DNA from: Tetrastigma voinierianum
Lineage: Eukaryota; Streptophyta; Magnoliopsida; Vitales; Vitaceae
Assembly (NCBI GenBank): GCA_016808115.1
Contig: JAEQBH010002960.1
Location: 434,001 to 498,000 of the forward strand
Direction: 5' to 3'
Length of the DNA stretch: 64,000 nt
Under the pieces are notes generated by a model. It made no database searches. It had not been told where the DNA came from and worked only from the letters and a program-made list of their open reading frames with translations. The position numbers and the translations under genes are program-made. Below, one piece after another: positions 13,236 through 25,281 of the stretch. Every line of letters begins with the position of its first letter. Position 1 is the stretch's first letter.

Positions 13236-13839
13236 TCTCCTAGTCTACGCATATGACATTTACTCACATGGTTATGCTAATTTCATACAACCTGCAAGAT
13301 CTGTGGTTTCAGTATGAGTCCGCTCAGTCGAGCATCATCAATACAACCCGATGGGTTATTAACTCATCCATGCCAAGAATTTACATCAACACCTAATACG
13401 TTTACCGCCCTACAATCCACTATGAGCGTGACCACTGAGATCCTGAGCCTTAACATCTCGACACATCTGATCAACCCCCACCTAAGATCCGTAGGCGAAT
13501 TTCATCATTCCCCAGCGCCTCTCAACTCCTAAGCCCAAACCTCCAAGAAGGCCGATCCTCCTTTCTTCCCACCGACACTGCACTCGAACGCCTCATACAC
13601 ATCCATCTCTCTCTCTACGGCCAGTTGTCCCGACCATAGAGTTCGCGTCTGTGGTATGAGGCTCACATCTTGCCCCGAATGGACAACTTCTTCCATTCTC
13701 GTAAATCTCTCCTAACTCACATATCTGTCACACATAATATCACTGTATCAAAGCAACTCCTTGAATCTCGCTATTATCACATCATCACATCGCTCCCCGC
13801 CTGCCCAGGAACGCCGGGGCCTTGGCATGTCCCAGCGTA
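13236..13839 (-). other. Internal region of deleted element without recognisable domains
   Basis: Between the polypurine-like tract and the gag remnant I see no RT, RNase H or integrase motif on the minus strand. An open + frame at 13314-13532 has no family resemblance. It is read as decayed internal sequence. Confidence 0.35.
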
Positions 13840-14110
13840 GCACTGAAAATACCTCGCTCAGCAAGAGCCCATGGAACCTCCCGCTTCTCTAAATCATTGC
13901 CCCAACCTGAGAAAAGTCTGAACCCATTCCACCACACTGGGGATTCACCTGTGTTTAATTTAGCCTACCGATTCGGTCAGATCACACATCCATAGCTCAC
14001 TAAATTTCTAATCTGCCGAATCCAATGGTCTACCATCATTGGATCCTCTTTCCCCAAACGCCGCGGTGGAGGATAGATGTGACTTAAATCTCCGGAGGTT
14101 ACTGGATCCT
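13840..14110 (-). pseudogene. gag: gag remnant of deleted element
   Basis: On the minus strand, about 14077-13980 reads as the conserved start of the Ty3/gypsy capsid domain (a PP-rich stretch, then EDPMMVDHWIRQI, equivalent to the usual P-P-F-G-G-x-E-D-P-x-x-A-x-x-W motif). About 13955-13920 contains a W-W pair in a frame continuing toward the gag core. Stops intervene. Gag would package the element RNA. It is the only protein-coding trace in this element. Confidence 0.6.
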
Positions 14111-15115
14111 CCCCGATCACCAATGCACTAGCATATAATGCATGAGGTCACACACTCCTGATCCCTGATCCGACCTGAATGGCGAGTCCGAACTGATCCG
14201 GGCGCTGATACTATCTATACTATATACTATACTCAGATAATCAGACTGGACTCTCACCACCCAAGCTCTTTTCTCGAGTTGACACTCATGACGACTCCTA
14301 CGTATCGGCATGCCTCATCGATCACACATGTCAAATGGCAACAAACTTCTTATTTAATCTCATTTCAAATAAACTAAGAATGATACGCCAATTACTAATG
14401 TGACTTAACAACCATGAATCAATCTGCCTTATCGCCATAAAAGTACTACTAACAACTCCTTTTATTTATTTCAACAAAATCTCAATACTTTCTGTGTTCT
14501 TCACTTCATTTTTCCAAACCCTAAGGTTATAGTCTTAACCTTAGCATTCCACTTCCTATATACATTATACCATTTTGTTATGGTTCTTCCGCGCAATAAC
14601 TGTCACGCAATCACATTTCCCATATACCTCATACCGTGTATGCTTTTCCACGCAAATGCCAGAACACACAATCACAAACATGGAAATTACATATCCGAAC
14701 ACAACACTAAACATACCTTCATGCATGCAAGTAAGGTCTAATCCCCATCTCCGATCAAGCCTTAGGTAATGAGATACTAACCTCAACGATCGAGTCACAC
14801 AAGTTTCGCTGACATGTTTACACCCAATAACTCCCGGCCTCAATCCAAACTCTCAAGCCCCAGTAATCCATAATTCAACTTATCAACACTAATTTCCAGT
14901 ATTTATAAACCCAGCCCGACACCAGTTTCTGCCGGCATCGATATCAAACCACTGGGATCATAACTGTGCACTATACTCTTACAATCACATCCTAGCTTCC
15001 ATGCCCATCACGCCGCCACAGTAATCAGATACCTAGCCTGATACTGCTCGCGACGCCCAAACCCGGTGGGTCCACTGGACACACCGCCACCCACGGAATT
15101 TTATATATAGACACT

Positions 15116-15137
15116 GCTATCACGAGATCTGATAATT
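15116..15137 (-). promoter_or_regulatory. Degenerate primer binding site (initiator-Met tRNA type)
   Basis: The + strand reads CACGAGATCTGATAATTCG just below the LTR at 15138. That is recognisably like the complement of TGGTATCAGAGC, the initiator-Met primer site seen intact at about 33964-33976. The flanking GTGGGTCCACTGGACACACC stretch resembles the leader next to that intact site. Several mismatches lower confidence. Confidence 0.4.
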
Positions 15138-16888
15138 CGTGAGTAAAAATGTGGTCACTGGGCCTGCACTAATATCATCAAACATGTACCTAACTATATA
15201 TATTCCAATAAATTCCAAGAGTTATTTTATTACTCTTACACACAAATACATATTAAATTCATAAAATTTTAATACATATTATCCAAAAGACTGTAGCTGC
15301 ATAACCTGGGCTTTCTTGTAACTGTTCTAGTAATATTTATGTGCAGTTTATCGCTCAATAGCTAGAATTCACCCAAAGTGGTTACTCCCACCTAAGCTGG
15401 TGATACATGCACGTCCACTCGAAACACACACCCGCAAATTACTTCGCTGATCCCATTGACCGCCCCCGCTCCTACGGCCTCTGGTGTCCCCACTGCACTC
15501 CCCCACACTACTTAAGCTACGATGGAAAATATCATTTTCAAAACAAACTTCATTGTTTCAAAAAATAAACTACTTAAGGCCTGGTGAAAATACGACTACC
15601 TCCACACACTCCATTACTGAGCTCCGAACAATGTCATGCCTCATCCATTGAACGACCACAGCTCATCTCCCAACCCAATTCTCCTTAATCATCCTCATGA
15701 ATTCCTTTTTTTCAGAACACATGTTTGCTGAATTACGCAGAACCTACACCTGTACTCTGAAAGTACCCAAACAGATATTTAAACATTACGCTATTTCCAA
15801 ACCATTTATACAATATATATACCAATATACAATTATGCAACATTCTCAAATTAATTTACACTACGACCAACAATACTAGATCAAACAATATTCCAAATTA
15901 ATTTCACTGAAAGACTCCACACTTCATCTCCAACGCCTATACCACAATATAGTCCACTATAATCAGTGAATTACACTCTCCATTCCAATTCGCCCATACA
16001 CACAATCCAGATTCACCTGAAAGAAATCACAATTTATCTCCTGAAATCACATACACCTCAAAAAAAAAACACAATTTAGTTATATAAATTACGACAATAA
16101 ACACTTCCAACAAATTTTTCACACAGGTCTGGGACCATTCAATGCTTCCAAAATTTCCAAAATTCCAGCACAATTTGGTCCCAGTTTTAGGATCATCAAC
16201 CACGCCTGCTCACGCTTCAAACCAACAACATTACAAAACACTTAAACAAAGTAATCCCAAGAGGTGATAAAAACCCCTACCTCACCAGCCTGGTTTAAAA
16301 CTCCTAACTTTTAAATAGTTCACTGCAGACCATCACAGATCAATCCTCAGTTTCTGCACCTCATTTAAAACTTTCACAATCCTTTCCTTCTCGTAGAACT
16401 GGTAGTTAATGGTAAGAAATAAAAATACCAAAACTCCACCTCCTGTAATACCACTCATTCCCTCCCCCTCCGTCTCCTTCCCACCTTTTATTGATTTTTT
16501 CCCATATTATAATAAGTTATATTATTATTACATGTATATTATTATTATTATTATCTAGATAAACGATTTCAATGCCCCATTCGATCCATTTCCCCGGTCC
16601 CCCAGCAATCTCTATTTCTTTCAGCCTCACTCATCAGAAACCAAAATTAACCAAGCCTACTCCTCACTCCCAGATTTATAAAACCTCCAACCCTCAAGCT
16701 CATTCACATTAATCACCCGTAAATTTAAATATTACTATAATCCATCCCCAATTCAATAAATTTTCCACCACTGTATTTCGCATACTAAATTTAACTACAT
16801 TAAGCCATCCAAGATCTGTATACTTTCGATTTTCAACTCGAAATTACCATTTACTCCTTCGTAAAAATCAATTTTTCTCGTGCTTACA
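15138..16888 (-). repeat. 5' LTR of deleted minus-strand element
   Basis: Partner of 11480-13215 (see landmarks there). The upper end is set at TACA 16885-16888 (minus-strand TGTAAGCACG start). The lower end is set just above the primer-site-like sequence. Sequence agreement with the partner is patchy: long near-identical AT-rich blocks alternate with strongly differing ones. Confidence 0.62.
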
Positions 16889-17057
16889 ATATTAACTTAA
16901 TAAAATACATTAATTAGGATATTTTAATAAATAAAACGCTTAATCTATTATTTATAATTTGTATGCGCCTTGTATGCAATTCTAATTGTCTAAGTTCTAA
17001 GTTTATTATTAATGTAATTCGATAGTTGATCTCATCTTTCGGTAACAAGATAACTTT

Positions 17058-17445
17058 TATGTGAACATTTATAACTTGATGTAATATGTAGGGAAGACTT
17101 TGACTTCTATGAGTGTAAGAAAATGATAATACTTATCAATATGACTATTCTACGAGTTTGTGAGTCATTCAAAGATGTTTTCCTCCTAAAACATTTATAA
17201 TAAAAATAAAGGTCAAAAATCATCCTCCAAATTATTTAAGGCCTTTTAAATAATTATAAATTGAAACATAAGTTTATATTTCATATTAAAAGATAATGAC
17301 ATTATCAATTACATTAATATTAAACCTAGAACCTTGACAATTAAATTTCATACTAAGAGCATACAAACTATGAAATATTAGATTTATTCTAAAACAGTCT
17401 AATTAATGTATTTTGTTAAGTTTGATATGGTATTAAAACTATTTT
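17058..17445 (+). repeat. Degenerate direct repeat copy 1 ending in a TGGTAT primer-like motif
   Basis: Aligns by eye with 20752-21172. Shared landmarks in order are GACTTTGA, AATATGACTA, ATCATCCTCCAAA (vs TTATCCTCCAAA), CCTTTTAAATAATTA, ATTACATTAATATTAAACCTA, CATGAAATATTA-like, and CTAATTAATGTATTTTGTTAA, ending ATATGGTATTAAAA. The last motif resembles a degraded initiator-Met primer site, so the block could be a decayed LTR (inference). Confidence 0.55.
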
Positions 17446-18371
17446 TAGAGGGGGGTCATGTATTTAGTTATGTTAAAGATTTATACGCTGCTAAATAAAC
17501 TGGGATGAGCATGTAGCATAAAATAATTTCTATGATCCAAGAAAGTCACAAGCATTCTTATGTTGTGGTTTGGTACGGTAAAATTGTGATATTTAAGTTT
17601 CAGATTTGATGATGAAATGTGATAATAAAGGAAAATATTAAGAAAAAAGATGTTTTCATGTTTTGTTGTCTTATTTAAAAATCTCAAAGAAAATTATATA
17701 TAACAATCATTTAAAATTTATATATTTTAAAAATTGTTTAATCTTATATAGAGGAATTAAAATAAATAAAATAAGTTTGAAACAATAAATAAAAATTATA
17801 TATCAATTTAACTCTACTTATTTTTCATCATTTTTCTTTTCTTTCTACTTTTTCTTCTTTATTTTATTTCTTTATATTTCCCTAAAATTTCTAAGAATCA
17901 AATATAGCTTAAAATTCAAAAGAAAAATAAAAAGTACAACCTATGAACTCAAAGGTATTATCTTAATAGTCTTTTATTCCAATATCTTACACCGCCTATA
18001 CTCTACTTGTTTTGCACTCATAATAGATGTAAACTTCTAGAATCAACTCAATGCTTTAACTCATGTTCCTCCTATCAATCCATATATTTAGATTGATTAC
18101 TTTTCTCTTATTTACTTTGTTTTTCCTCTACAAAATTATGCACCTTATCCATTTGCATTCTTGGATATCTTGTCTGTGGTTGAATGGAATAATGTTATCC
18201 TATGTACATTAAATATAGTGTCCCTTTCTGAGCTTGACTTCTAAGTGAGTCGATAGGAATAATTTGTAAGCTAGAAGTTTCAAACGTTAGTAAAGTCTCT
18301 TTCAAATGAAACATCTTGAATATAGACATGAAGTTTTTAGAGTTTTTATTTTCTTCCAATTAGATATAAGC

Positions 18372-18375
<4 letters not shown>

Positions 18376-18411
<36 letters not shown>
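18376..18411. repeat. (AT)n microsatellite
   Basis: Uninterrupted TA/AT dinucleotide run in AT-rich intergenic DNA upstream of the solo LTR. Confidence 0.95.
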
Positions 18412-18417
<6 letters not shown>

Positions 18418-18479
18418 TATATGTTTATTAGATGTGCCTAAAGAACACGAGAGCTCCATAAAGAATTCATAATAATTTC

Positions 18480-20527
18480 AGTAAGACCCTTATAAATTCC
18501 ACTTTAAATGCAAATCGTACTCTCGATTACAAATTATTAATTTCTAAAAACTGTAATTTATTCTCTGGGACCCTGACGACAAACTGATTTCACCGTAATC
18601 AAGGTTTCAAAATCTACAAGACGTAAATTCTCAGACATTCCGGTGACAAATAGCCAGACGCTTCGGCGATCACGCTTCGCGGTCAGAAAACGATTTTCGA
18701 CGCGACGAAAGTCACACATAACGAAAGTACTCACGCACCATGCTTGCGATGAAAGAGAGAACGATTAAATCTGATTTCGCCAAAGAATGAACGCCAAAAC
18801 TCGTGGAGAAAAGCATGAATTAATCGACGAATCGATTAAATGAGAATTAAAGGACAATGAACAGTGTTCTTCTCAAATTAAAAAAGGCCAAAATGTGAAA
18901 TCAAAGGGGAGGGATGCAGTAGCTTGCAAGAAACGAAAATGGTGGTTTTGCAGGCGTCTCTAACTTCTCTCTAAACACAGAATCGTGACCGCTTCAGCCT
19001 CGAGACAAAAGAAGCGAGAATCGCTTCACGCCAGGCGCTTACGCGCGCATCGGATTTAAGTAGCTTTTAGACAAACTCCGGCAGACAGTGGTTTCTCCCT
19101 ACTTGGTTTTATTCCCTTTTTAAGACTTCGCGAATAGCTGAATGAAATGCGAAAAATGCTTGGATCTGGCCCAAAGTTCGAACTGAGATGTCGATTTTGA
19201 AACCCATGTGGACAGTCTGTGACTGTCCACGGGCTGATGTGGGTTCCTAGTTGTGCAATTGTGAAAATGTGCGCTTTGATGTGTACAGGAGGCCGAATCG
19301 GCCGAAATAATGGCTTCACAAAGCCGAACCGATAAATTTATGTCTCTGAGCAGAACAAGAATCTCAGGTTTTACTGCTTCCTCGAATTGTCTACAAAAAT
19401 ATACGCGAAAAATACGCGCTTTGGTCGAGGATTTAAATTAAATCAAGCCGTTGCTTTTATCATTAAATTCAAGTCAGTTTAATTTTGATGAATGAATGAG
19501 AATTTATACGATACTTATCATATTAATCGAATACTTAGAAATATAATGATGTTTATATATTACATGTGAATTGGGATCAGATTGAACGCAGATACATGAG
19601 ATCCTGTATACGCACCTGAACATCCCAGCATTCATAGAGTTAAGGCATGAGATGAGTCTGTGAGAAAATGGTTCTATAAGTAGTTTGCAACACTATCTAT
19701 AAGAAATTAAAAACGAAAAATATCAATCATCGAGCTACCAATCGATATACACTGACGAGAATTCACGAACAAATAATATATCAATCGCCTGAAATGCTAC
19801 CAATCGATATATCCTGGAGAGTCCACTAAATATAACATCGGAGATTACCCACACCTATAACATCTGAGGGTAGTCCACAAATAAAACATAATATTCTAAT
19901 AATTTGCGCTTGCAGCGAGTGTGAGTGGAGTCGGTGAGGACTCGGATCCTCGAGTCATGCCGCGTACATCTGCAAGAGGATCACGATTTTCTCGAATGCT
20001 GTTTAAATTGGAACATCAGACAAGACTTAGGCGTGCGAAGAGTTCCCACTTGCGCGATTCTCCCATCAAGGATAAATTTCACCTGGCCATGACCCCCTTT
20101 TTTTTTTCGTGTGTACAGGAGTCAGCATGAGGAGATCTTCGCCATCCTAGAGGCTAAGTCTGTAAGAAGCCTAATGCGGGTTTTTATGGTTTTACATGTA
20201 TTATAACTCTTCTTAAGTTTTTAATAATATATGTAATGGGCGAAGAGCGAAAATTATTGTAACTTTCAGAATCTATAGATGTATAAGCTGGATTCATAGC
20301 TTTATGCATATTGAGAATTGTTTGAGGGCCCAAGGCCTTAATTCGATATATATCGGACTATATCGAACTCGCTCGACACAGTGTTTACGCAGGGGCCAGC
20401 GACATTCTCGGCAGTAGCCCCCATACAAAGGAGACTCGCCCGATTTTCCGGCTTCGTCGTGTAACCCGACATCCACTCGTATTCCGCGGTTAACGAGAGT
20501 CAACTTAATTTCTGCTCAGGCGCTACA
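18480..20527 (+). mobile_element. Solo LTR, family 1
   Basis: A 2.05-kb LTR of the same family as 22225-24308 and 42870-44875, standing alone with no gag/pol on either side. The start is degraded (AGTAAGACCC where TGTAAGACCC is expected) and the end is GGCGCTACA. The flanks are ATTTC (18475-18479) and ATTTG (20528-20532), a 4/5 match as expected of a decayed or misread 5-bp target duplication. Solo LTRs arise by recombination between the two LTRs of a full element. Internal landmarks include the AATATATCAATCG palindromic repeat at about 19718-19810 and the AACCCGACATCCACTCGTAT block near 20465. Confidence 0.78.
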
Positions 20528-20751
20528 ATTTGTCTTTGATTTAAAAGGAAAAATAAAATAAAATCTTCAACTCCATTAAAAAAGGTATTTATAATTATAT
20601 TCACTATTAATTCCACTAAACCATTTATCATAATATTAGAATTACATAATAACTCTTTTGAATACCATAACCTATTATTTGAACTCCCAAGTTAGGTCAT
20701 AAATAAATGAAATTAATACTAATTTTTCAAATTGACCAAGTAAAATGTAAA

Positions 20752-21172
20752 TCAACATTTATAGTTTGATGATACTTGTCGATAGACTTTGATTTTTATG
20801 AGTCAAGAAAGTGATAACACATATAAATATGACTAGTCTAATAGTTTGTAACTCAGTCAAGGATGCTTTCATAAAACATTGATTACATTATATAAAAAAA
20901 TAATTATCCTCCAAAATTATCTATATGTCTTTTAAATAATTAGTTAAAATCTAAAATTTATATTTGTTAGCTTAAAAAATAAAGATCAACTACTAATTAC
21001 ATTAATATTAAACCTAAATTCTTAACCATTAAACTCCATTATTAGATCATAAAAGTCCATGAAATATTATATTGCATGTTTTAATTATTCCAAATGCCTA
21101 ATTAATGTATTTTTGTTAATTTACAAGCTAAATTTAAAAAGTTAATAATTTAATATGGTATCAAAAGTATTT
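20752..21172 (+). repeat. Degenerate direct repeat copy 2 ending in a TGGTATC primer-like motif
   Basis: Partner of 17058-17445 with the same order of shared blocks, ending AATATGGTATCAAAAGTA. That matches the first eight bases of the initiator-Met primer site (TGGTATCA). The two copies lie about 3.7 kb apart, each followed by about 1 kb of dissimilar AT-rich DNA and then a family 1 LTR. Confidence 0.55.
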
Positions 21173-22219
21173 TTGGAGGGAAGCCATGCATATTTTTTTG
21201 TATTCGTGTTGATATGTAGTTAATTGAATTAGATGAAAATGAGACTGAAAAGCCTATCGATATTAGGTATAAGTGGGGAAACATTTTTGTGGAAAAGGGG
21301 GAAAATGAAATAAAATAAAGCTTGACTTTGACGACTCAATAAAGTCATGACACAATTGAGTTTCCAACATAGAAAAATTAATATATTAAAAATTGGAAAA
21401 AAAAATGTATGATAAGAGTAAAATAATAATATTTTTTGAATATATAAATTAAAAAGAAAACTAAAAGGAAAAGAAAAAAGACAAAACCACTAGCCAGTTT
21501 TCTAGCCACGTTTTTTCCAAAAGAGAACCTAAAATACTTACTGGTTTAAATAAAAAAGGAAAGATTTTTTTCATTAAACTTTTTGTTTAGCTTAATGTTT
21601 AATATTTTTAAGTATTAAAAACATCAAGAAAGAAGTGATGAGAGTAGAGATCGGATAGAAATAAAAAAAATGGATTTCAATGTAATAAATTATTTTCATA
21701 TAGTTTTACGTGTAAATTTCAAATATTCAATTATTTAATCCTAGCTAATTTATTAAATATAACATTTTTATGTAATATTATGATTTTTCTTAGAATATAA
21801 TCTAATTTATTTTTGTTACATTAAGCATCTAAATATATGTAACTAAATTCAGTCTCTCATCAAAAGCTCATGTATATAAAAAATTAATTAATTTTTTTAA
21901 AATACATAAATTTTTAATAATTTTAATTATTTTCTTTGAATATTCTTCATAAGAATTGAACATAAAAATAAAATTTAAAATTATTCGGTTGAAATTTTTC
22001 TTCCTTTAATATTTTCTAAAATGTCAAACCTCGTTAGCATGTTTAATTCCTAAAGAAAACAAGAAATGATAAAAAAGTTATTTGAAACTATAAATATTTT
22101 TTAAACCTTAGTTTTTAATATAAAATTGAAACAAAATTATAATAAAAAAGAGTAAGCTCATTTCTACCCAAGAAATTGTAAAAATAATGAATAAATTCAG
22201 CAAACATCTTCAAAGTAAT

Positions 22220-22224
22220 CAACC
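22220..22224. repeat. Left target-site duplication CAACC of outer element
   Basis: CAACC immediately precedes the LTR start TGTAGCACCCGAG at 22225 and is matched by CAACC at 44876-44880 directly after the 3' LTR end CTACA. A 5-bp duplication is the normal footprint of Ty3/gypsy integrase. Confidence 0.8.
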
Positions 22225-23428
22225 TGTAGCACCCGAGAAATTCCACTTCTGAAAAGCAAGAAAATCGTAATTTCCACTACAAAGTTGTTAATTTCGGTTA
22301 AAATCCGTAATTTATTCTCTGTGATCTCTGATGATTTAAACACATTTCACCAAGTAATAGTCTCTTGAAATCTAGTTAAGACGTAAAATTTCGTTTGACC
22401 TCAGACAAATGGAATTTCAAGACGCTCGAGCAGATCGCGCCGTGTCAAACGATTTTCGATGCAACGAAGTCACATATAACATGTGATCTACGTGCCAAAG
22501 GCGCAGACAGAGAGAATTCATTAAAATCAAATGGTGATAAAATAACGCCAAACCTGAGAAAGAAGGAATTAATTAATTAAATTGATTAAATGGGCTAAAT
22601 GACAAAATAACCAACAGTGTTGTCTCCTACATTTGAAAGAAAAGAAAGAAAATGTGGGGAAGAAAAGGAAATCGACAGTGAGCTCCAGATTTTTGTTCTA
22701 GTGAGAGAGAGTCTTCCTTCTCTCTAAAAATACGCGATCCGACCGCCTAGCCTTCTGACAAAGAATAGAACCGATTCACGCTGAGAGGTCACGGTGACGG
22801 ATGCAGTGAGTTTCAAACCCGGAGAGCCTACCAAGGCGACATTCCCCTCTCGCCGCTTTTACGAACGTTTCAGCTCGATCGGCGCCATTAGGGGTCGTTG
22901 ACTTGCTCCAAACTGAACCGAATTAATACGAATTTCAAAACCCATGAGTAGCAAAACAAGACCGGCTACCGACCGGCTTCGGCTGTTGGATCAGGTATTT
23001 ATGTATTAACGCCATTACTTCGCATTTATACGAATCGGGCCGAAATACGGGTTCACAAAGTGAACCAATAAATTGTGTCTTGATATGAACAAGAACCTTA
23101 AGGTTTTAATTGCTCGAAAAGCGATCAAAATATATTTTTCATAAAATACGTTGGGTTTCTACGAATGATTTAAATTAAATCAAGCTGTTTGATCATTAAA
23201 TTTCATGAGCTAATTCTTATGTGGAAATAATTCATGACATGATTGTGTGAATCTGACGTTTTGTAAATATATGCATGTTTATATATTTACATGAGACTAG
23301 ATCAGATTGAATCAGATACATGCATTCCATATGCACTGTAACACCCTAGGATTATAGGAGTGAGTGTACGAGAGAGTCTAGAGAAAAAGGGTCTGAGGGT
23401 TGTCTAAATGTTCGTGGCTTCTCTCTCT

Positions 23429-23460
<32 letters not shown>

Positions 23461-24308
23461 TCTCTTCTCATCGGAGGGTAGTCCAAACTTAAAATATCAA
23501 TCGTCGAAGCGCCCAATTGATATTCATCGGAGTAGTCCATGTTAAATAATATATCAATCGTCTGAGCCGCCTAATTAATATATACACATCTGAGGGTTGT
23601 CCACAACAGCAAATAATATATCAATCGTCTGAAATACCAATCGATATATACACATCTGAGTAGTCATTCACAAACAAACAAATAAATATAAGAATTCTCA
23701 TACGAGGCTTAGGCGAGTGTGAGAGAGAGTCGATGATGCACTCGATCCGAAGCCAGTCGCGTGTACATCTGCTAGACTCATGCATTTGCTCGAATGTGAC
23801 ATGCTTAAATCAAAACATCAGACCGCACTTAGTATGAGTACCTAATTTAGCATGATTCTCCCATCGAAGATACCACCCCGGTCGCGGACCCCCTTTTATT
23901 TCCATGTGCACAAGGAGCGTGCGTATAGACGGCCCGTCCCAGAGGCTGAGATTAAAGAAGTTTCTGACGCGGGGTTTTCGCTCGACATATTTACATGTAT
24001 TGTAACTTGAGATTTTAATATATTGCCAGAGATAAGAGTAATTTTACTAACTCTAAAACTATCGATATGCAGTTTGGTGATATTGTAATGAGTATTGTTT
24101 ATGGGCCCAAAGTGGCCGCTTTACTCATGTTGAAATCATATCGACCGTTTTACTGCGTATACGTAGGCATCGATTTCGTGGGCAGGTTCCTCCGTATGAA
24201 AATGGAGACTCCGCCCGATTTTCCGACAAGGCCGGGTAACCCGACATCCACTTGTATTCCGCTGGCTGACGGGTAGTCAACGGACCCCCCCGGGTCTCGG
24301 GGCGCTCA
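22225..24308 (+). repeat. 5' LTR of outer element (family 1)
   Basis: Starts TGTAGCACCCGAG (TGTAAGACCC in better copies) and ends GGGGCGCTCAA (CGCTACA in better copies). It carries a CT-rich microsatellite (23416-23470) and three copies of the AATATATCAATCG palindromic unit (about 23488-23660). The terminal block near 24235 (GTAACCCGACATCCACTTGT) is shared with the other family members. Confidence 0.82.
23416..23470. repeat. (CT)n / (TTCTCT)n microsatellite in LTR
   Basis: Pyrimidine run of CT units with TTCTCT interruptions. It is absent or much shorter at the equivalent position of the other family 1 LTRs, so it is an expansion in this copy. It produces an artefactual Arg/Glu-rich open frame on the minus strand. 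Confidence 0.9.
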
Positions 24309-24309
24309 A

Positions 24310-24321
24310 CTCGTATCGAGC
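24310..24321 (+). promoter_or_regulatory. Primer binding site (initiator-Met tRNA type), outer element
   Basis: CTCGTATCGAGC followed by TTAGGCATGG directly after the 5' LTR. Compared with the canonical plant site TGGTATCAGAGC it differs at a few positions, but the place and the continuation GAGCTTAGGC are characteristic. It is the site where a host tRNA would prime minus-strand DNA synthesis. Confidence 0.65.
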
Positions 24322-24724
24322 TTAGGCATGGTCACCCAGTGGTCGAGTTTCAGTGATTCACCACTTAGGGCTCACGCGGCATGCGCATACCGAAACCTGT
24401 GATATCGGCGATCTCGGGGCTTAGGCCATAGCTGAATGCGAGCATCACTACTAGGTGCGGTTCACGCTCGGGGTTTAGGTATGAGATTACCTAGAAATCA
24501 TTGTGAATAGAACACTATATGCATGGTGTTCGTGCGCGATCACAGATAATACGAAATCAGATGTTATGCGAATGATGCTTATAACACGGTCACACGATTA
24601 TCGTACGATATGCCAGAAATACGTTGTATGTGTGTTGTGAAACGTTGCGTGCTTAAGTGATTAGCACATTGTAGCGATTGGAAATTTTGTCGAGTTTTAC
24701 AAAGGTGTAAAACTAGGAACGAAA

Positions 24725-25062
24725 ATTAAATGAAATAAATTGTACTAAATTTATTTGGGTTATCGGAAACGGTAAGGTAAATTTAAAAGCTAAGAAAATA
24801 AATTTTACTAAATTTATTTGATGAGCATTGAAGAAAATAATTTTCTAAGATTTTACAAGTGGTAAAATTGAAGAAAATGTAAGAAAATAAATTTTTACAA
24901 ATTTATTTGAGTGAAGAAAATTTTTCAGTGAAAAACTGGAAAAAGAAAATAAATTTTATAAATTTATTTGGTTGAGAGAAGGAGAAAATAATTTTCTAAA
25001 GTTTTACAAGTTGGAAAATTGAAGAAAAATGGAGTAAAATAAATTTTTATAAATTTATTTGA
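24725..25062 (+). repeat. Five-fold palindromic repeat AAATAAATTT(N)AAATTTATTT
   Basis: Five units at about 24731, 24795, 24884, 24949 and 25036, each a near-perfect inverted repeat (AAATAAATTTT-A-C/T-AAATTTATTTG), spaced roughly 65-90 bp and embedded in GAAGAAAAT-rich sequence. Each could fold into an AT-rich hairpin. They lie in the leader of the outer element and are not seen in the first element's visible leader. Confidence 0.75.
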
Positions 25063-25281
25063 GTATTATGGAAAATGAAAAAAAAAAAAGGTGTATATAT
25101 TTTTTTATGATTTTTCCAAATTATTGAAATAAGGGGAAAAAATATTTATAATGAAAAAAAAAATGATTTTTAGTGATTTTTCCAATTGCTAGAAATAAAT
25201 GAAAAATAATAATAATGAAATTTTTTTTTTTGTGTGAAACCGTTTTTGGGCTACTGCCCAAATTATATTGTGGGAAAGAAG

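Larger units (their letters stand above)
11480..16888 (-). mobile_element. Internally deleted minus-strand Ty3/gypsy element (gag-only)
   Basis: Two similar direct segments of about 1.73-1.75 kb (about 11480-13215 and 15138-16888) flank a short internal region of about 1.9 kb. On the minus strand the internal region runs from a primer-site-like sequence (near 15116-15137) through a gag remnant (about 13840-14110) to a polypurine-like tract at 13216-13235. There is no room for pol, and no pol motifs are seen, so this is a deletion derivative that would need proteins from other elements to move. I could not identify a target duplication, and the lower boundary is approximate. Confidence 0.65.
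16889..18479. other. AT-rich intergenic DNA
   Basis: About 1.6 kb of AT-rich sequence between the deleted element and the solo LTR. It holds one copy of a degenerate direct repeat (17058-17445) and a dinucleotide run (18376-18411). Short open frames such as 17481-17687 are AT-rich and unrecognisable. No gene is supported. Confidence 0.5.
20528..22224. other. AT-rich intergenic DNA with direct repeat copy 2
   Basis: AT-rich region up to the outer element. Besides the repeat copy at 20752-21172 I see no coding signal. 21380-22200 is low-complexity A/T-rich sequence. The last five bases (CAACC) are the left target duplication of the outer element. Confidence 0.5.

Noticed and set aside
23352..23540. 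Arg/Glu-rich frame on the minus strand
   Set aside because: It is the translation of the CT-rich microsatellite inside the 5' LTR.
18480..24308. Reading the LTRs at 18480 and 22225 as the pair of one short element
   Set aside because: The first has its own near-matching flanks (ATTTC/ATTTG), and the second pairs with 42870-44875 through CAACC and has a primer site after it; the DNA between them has no internal-region features.
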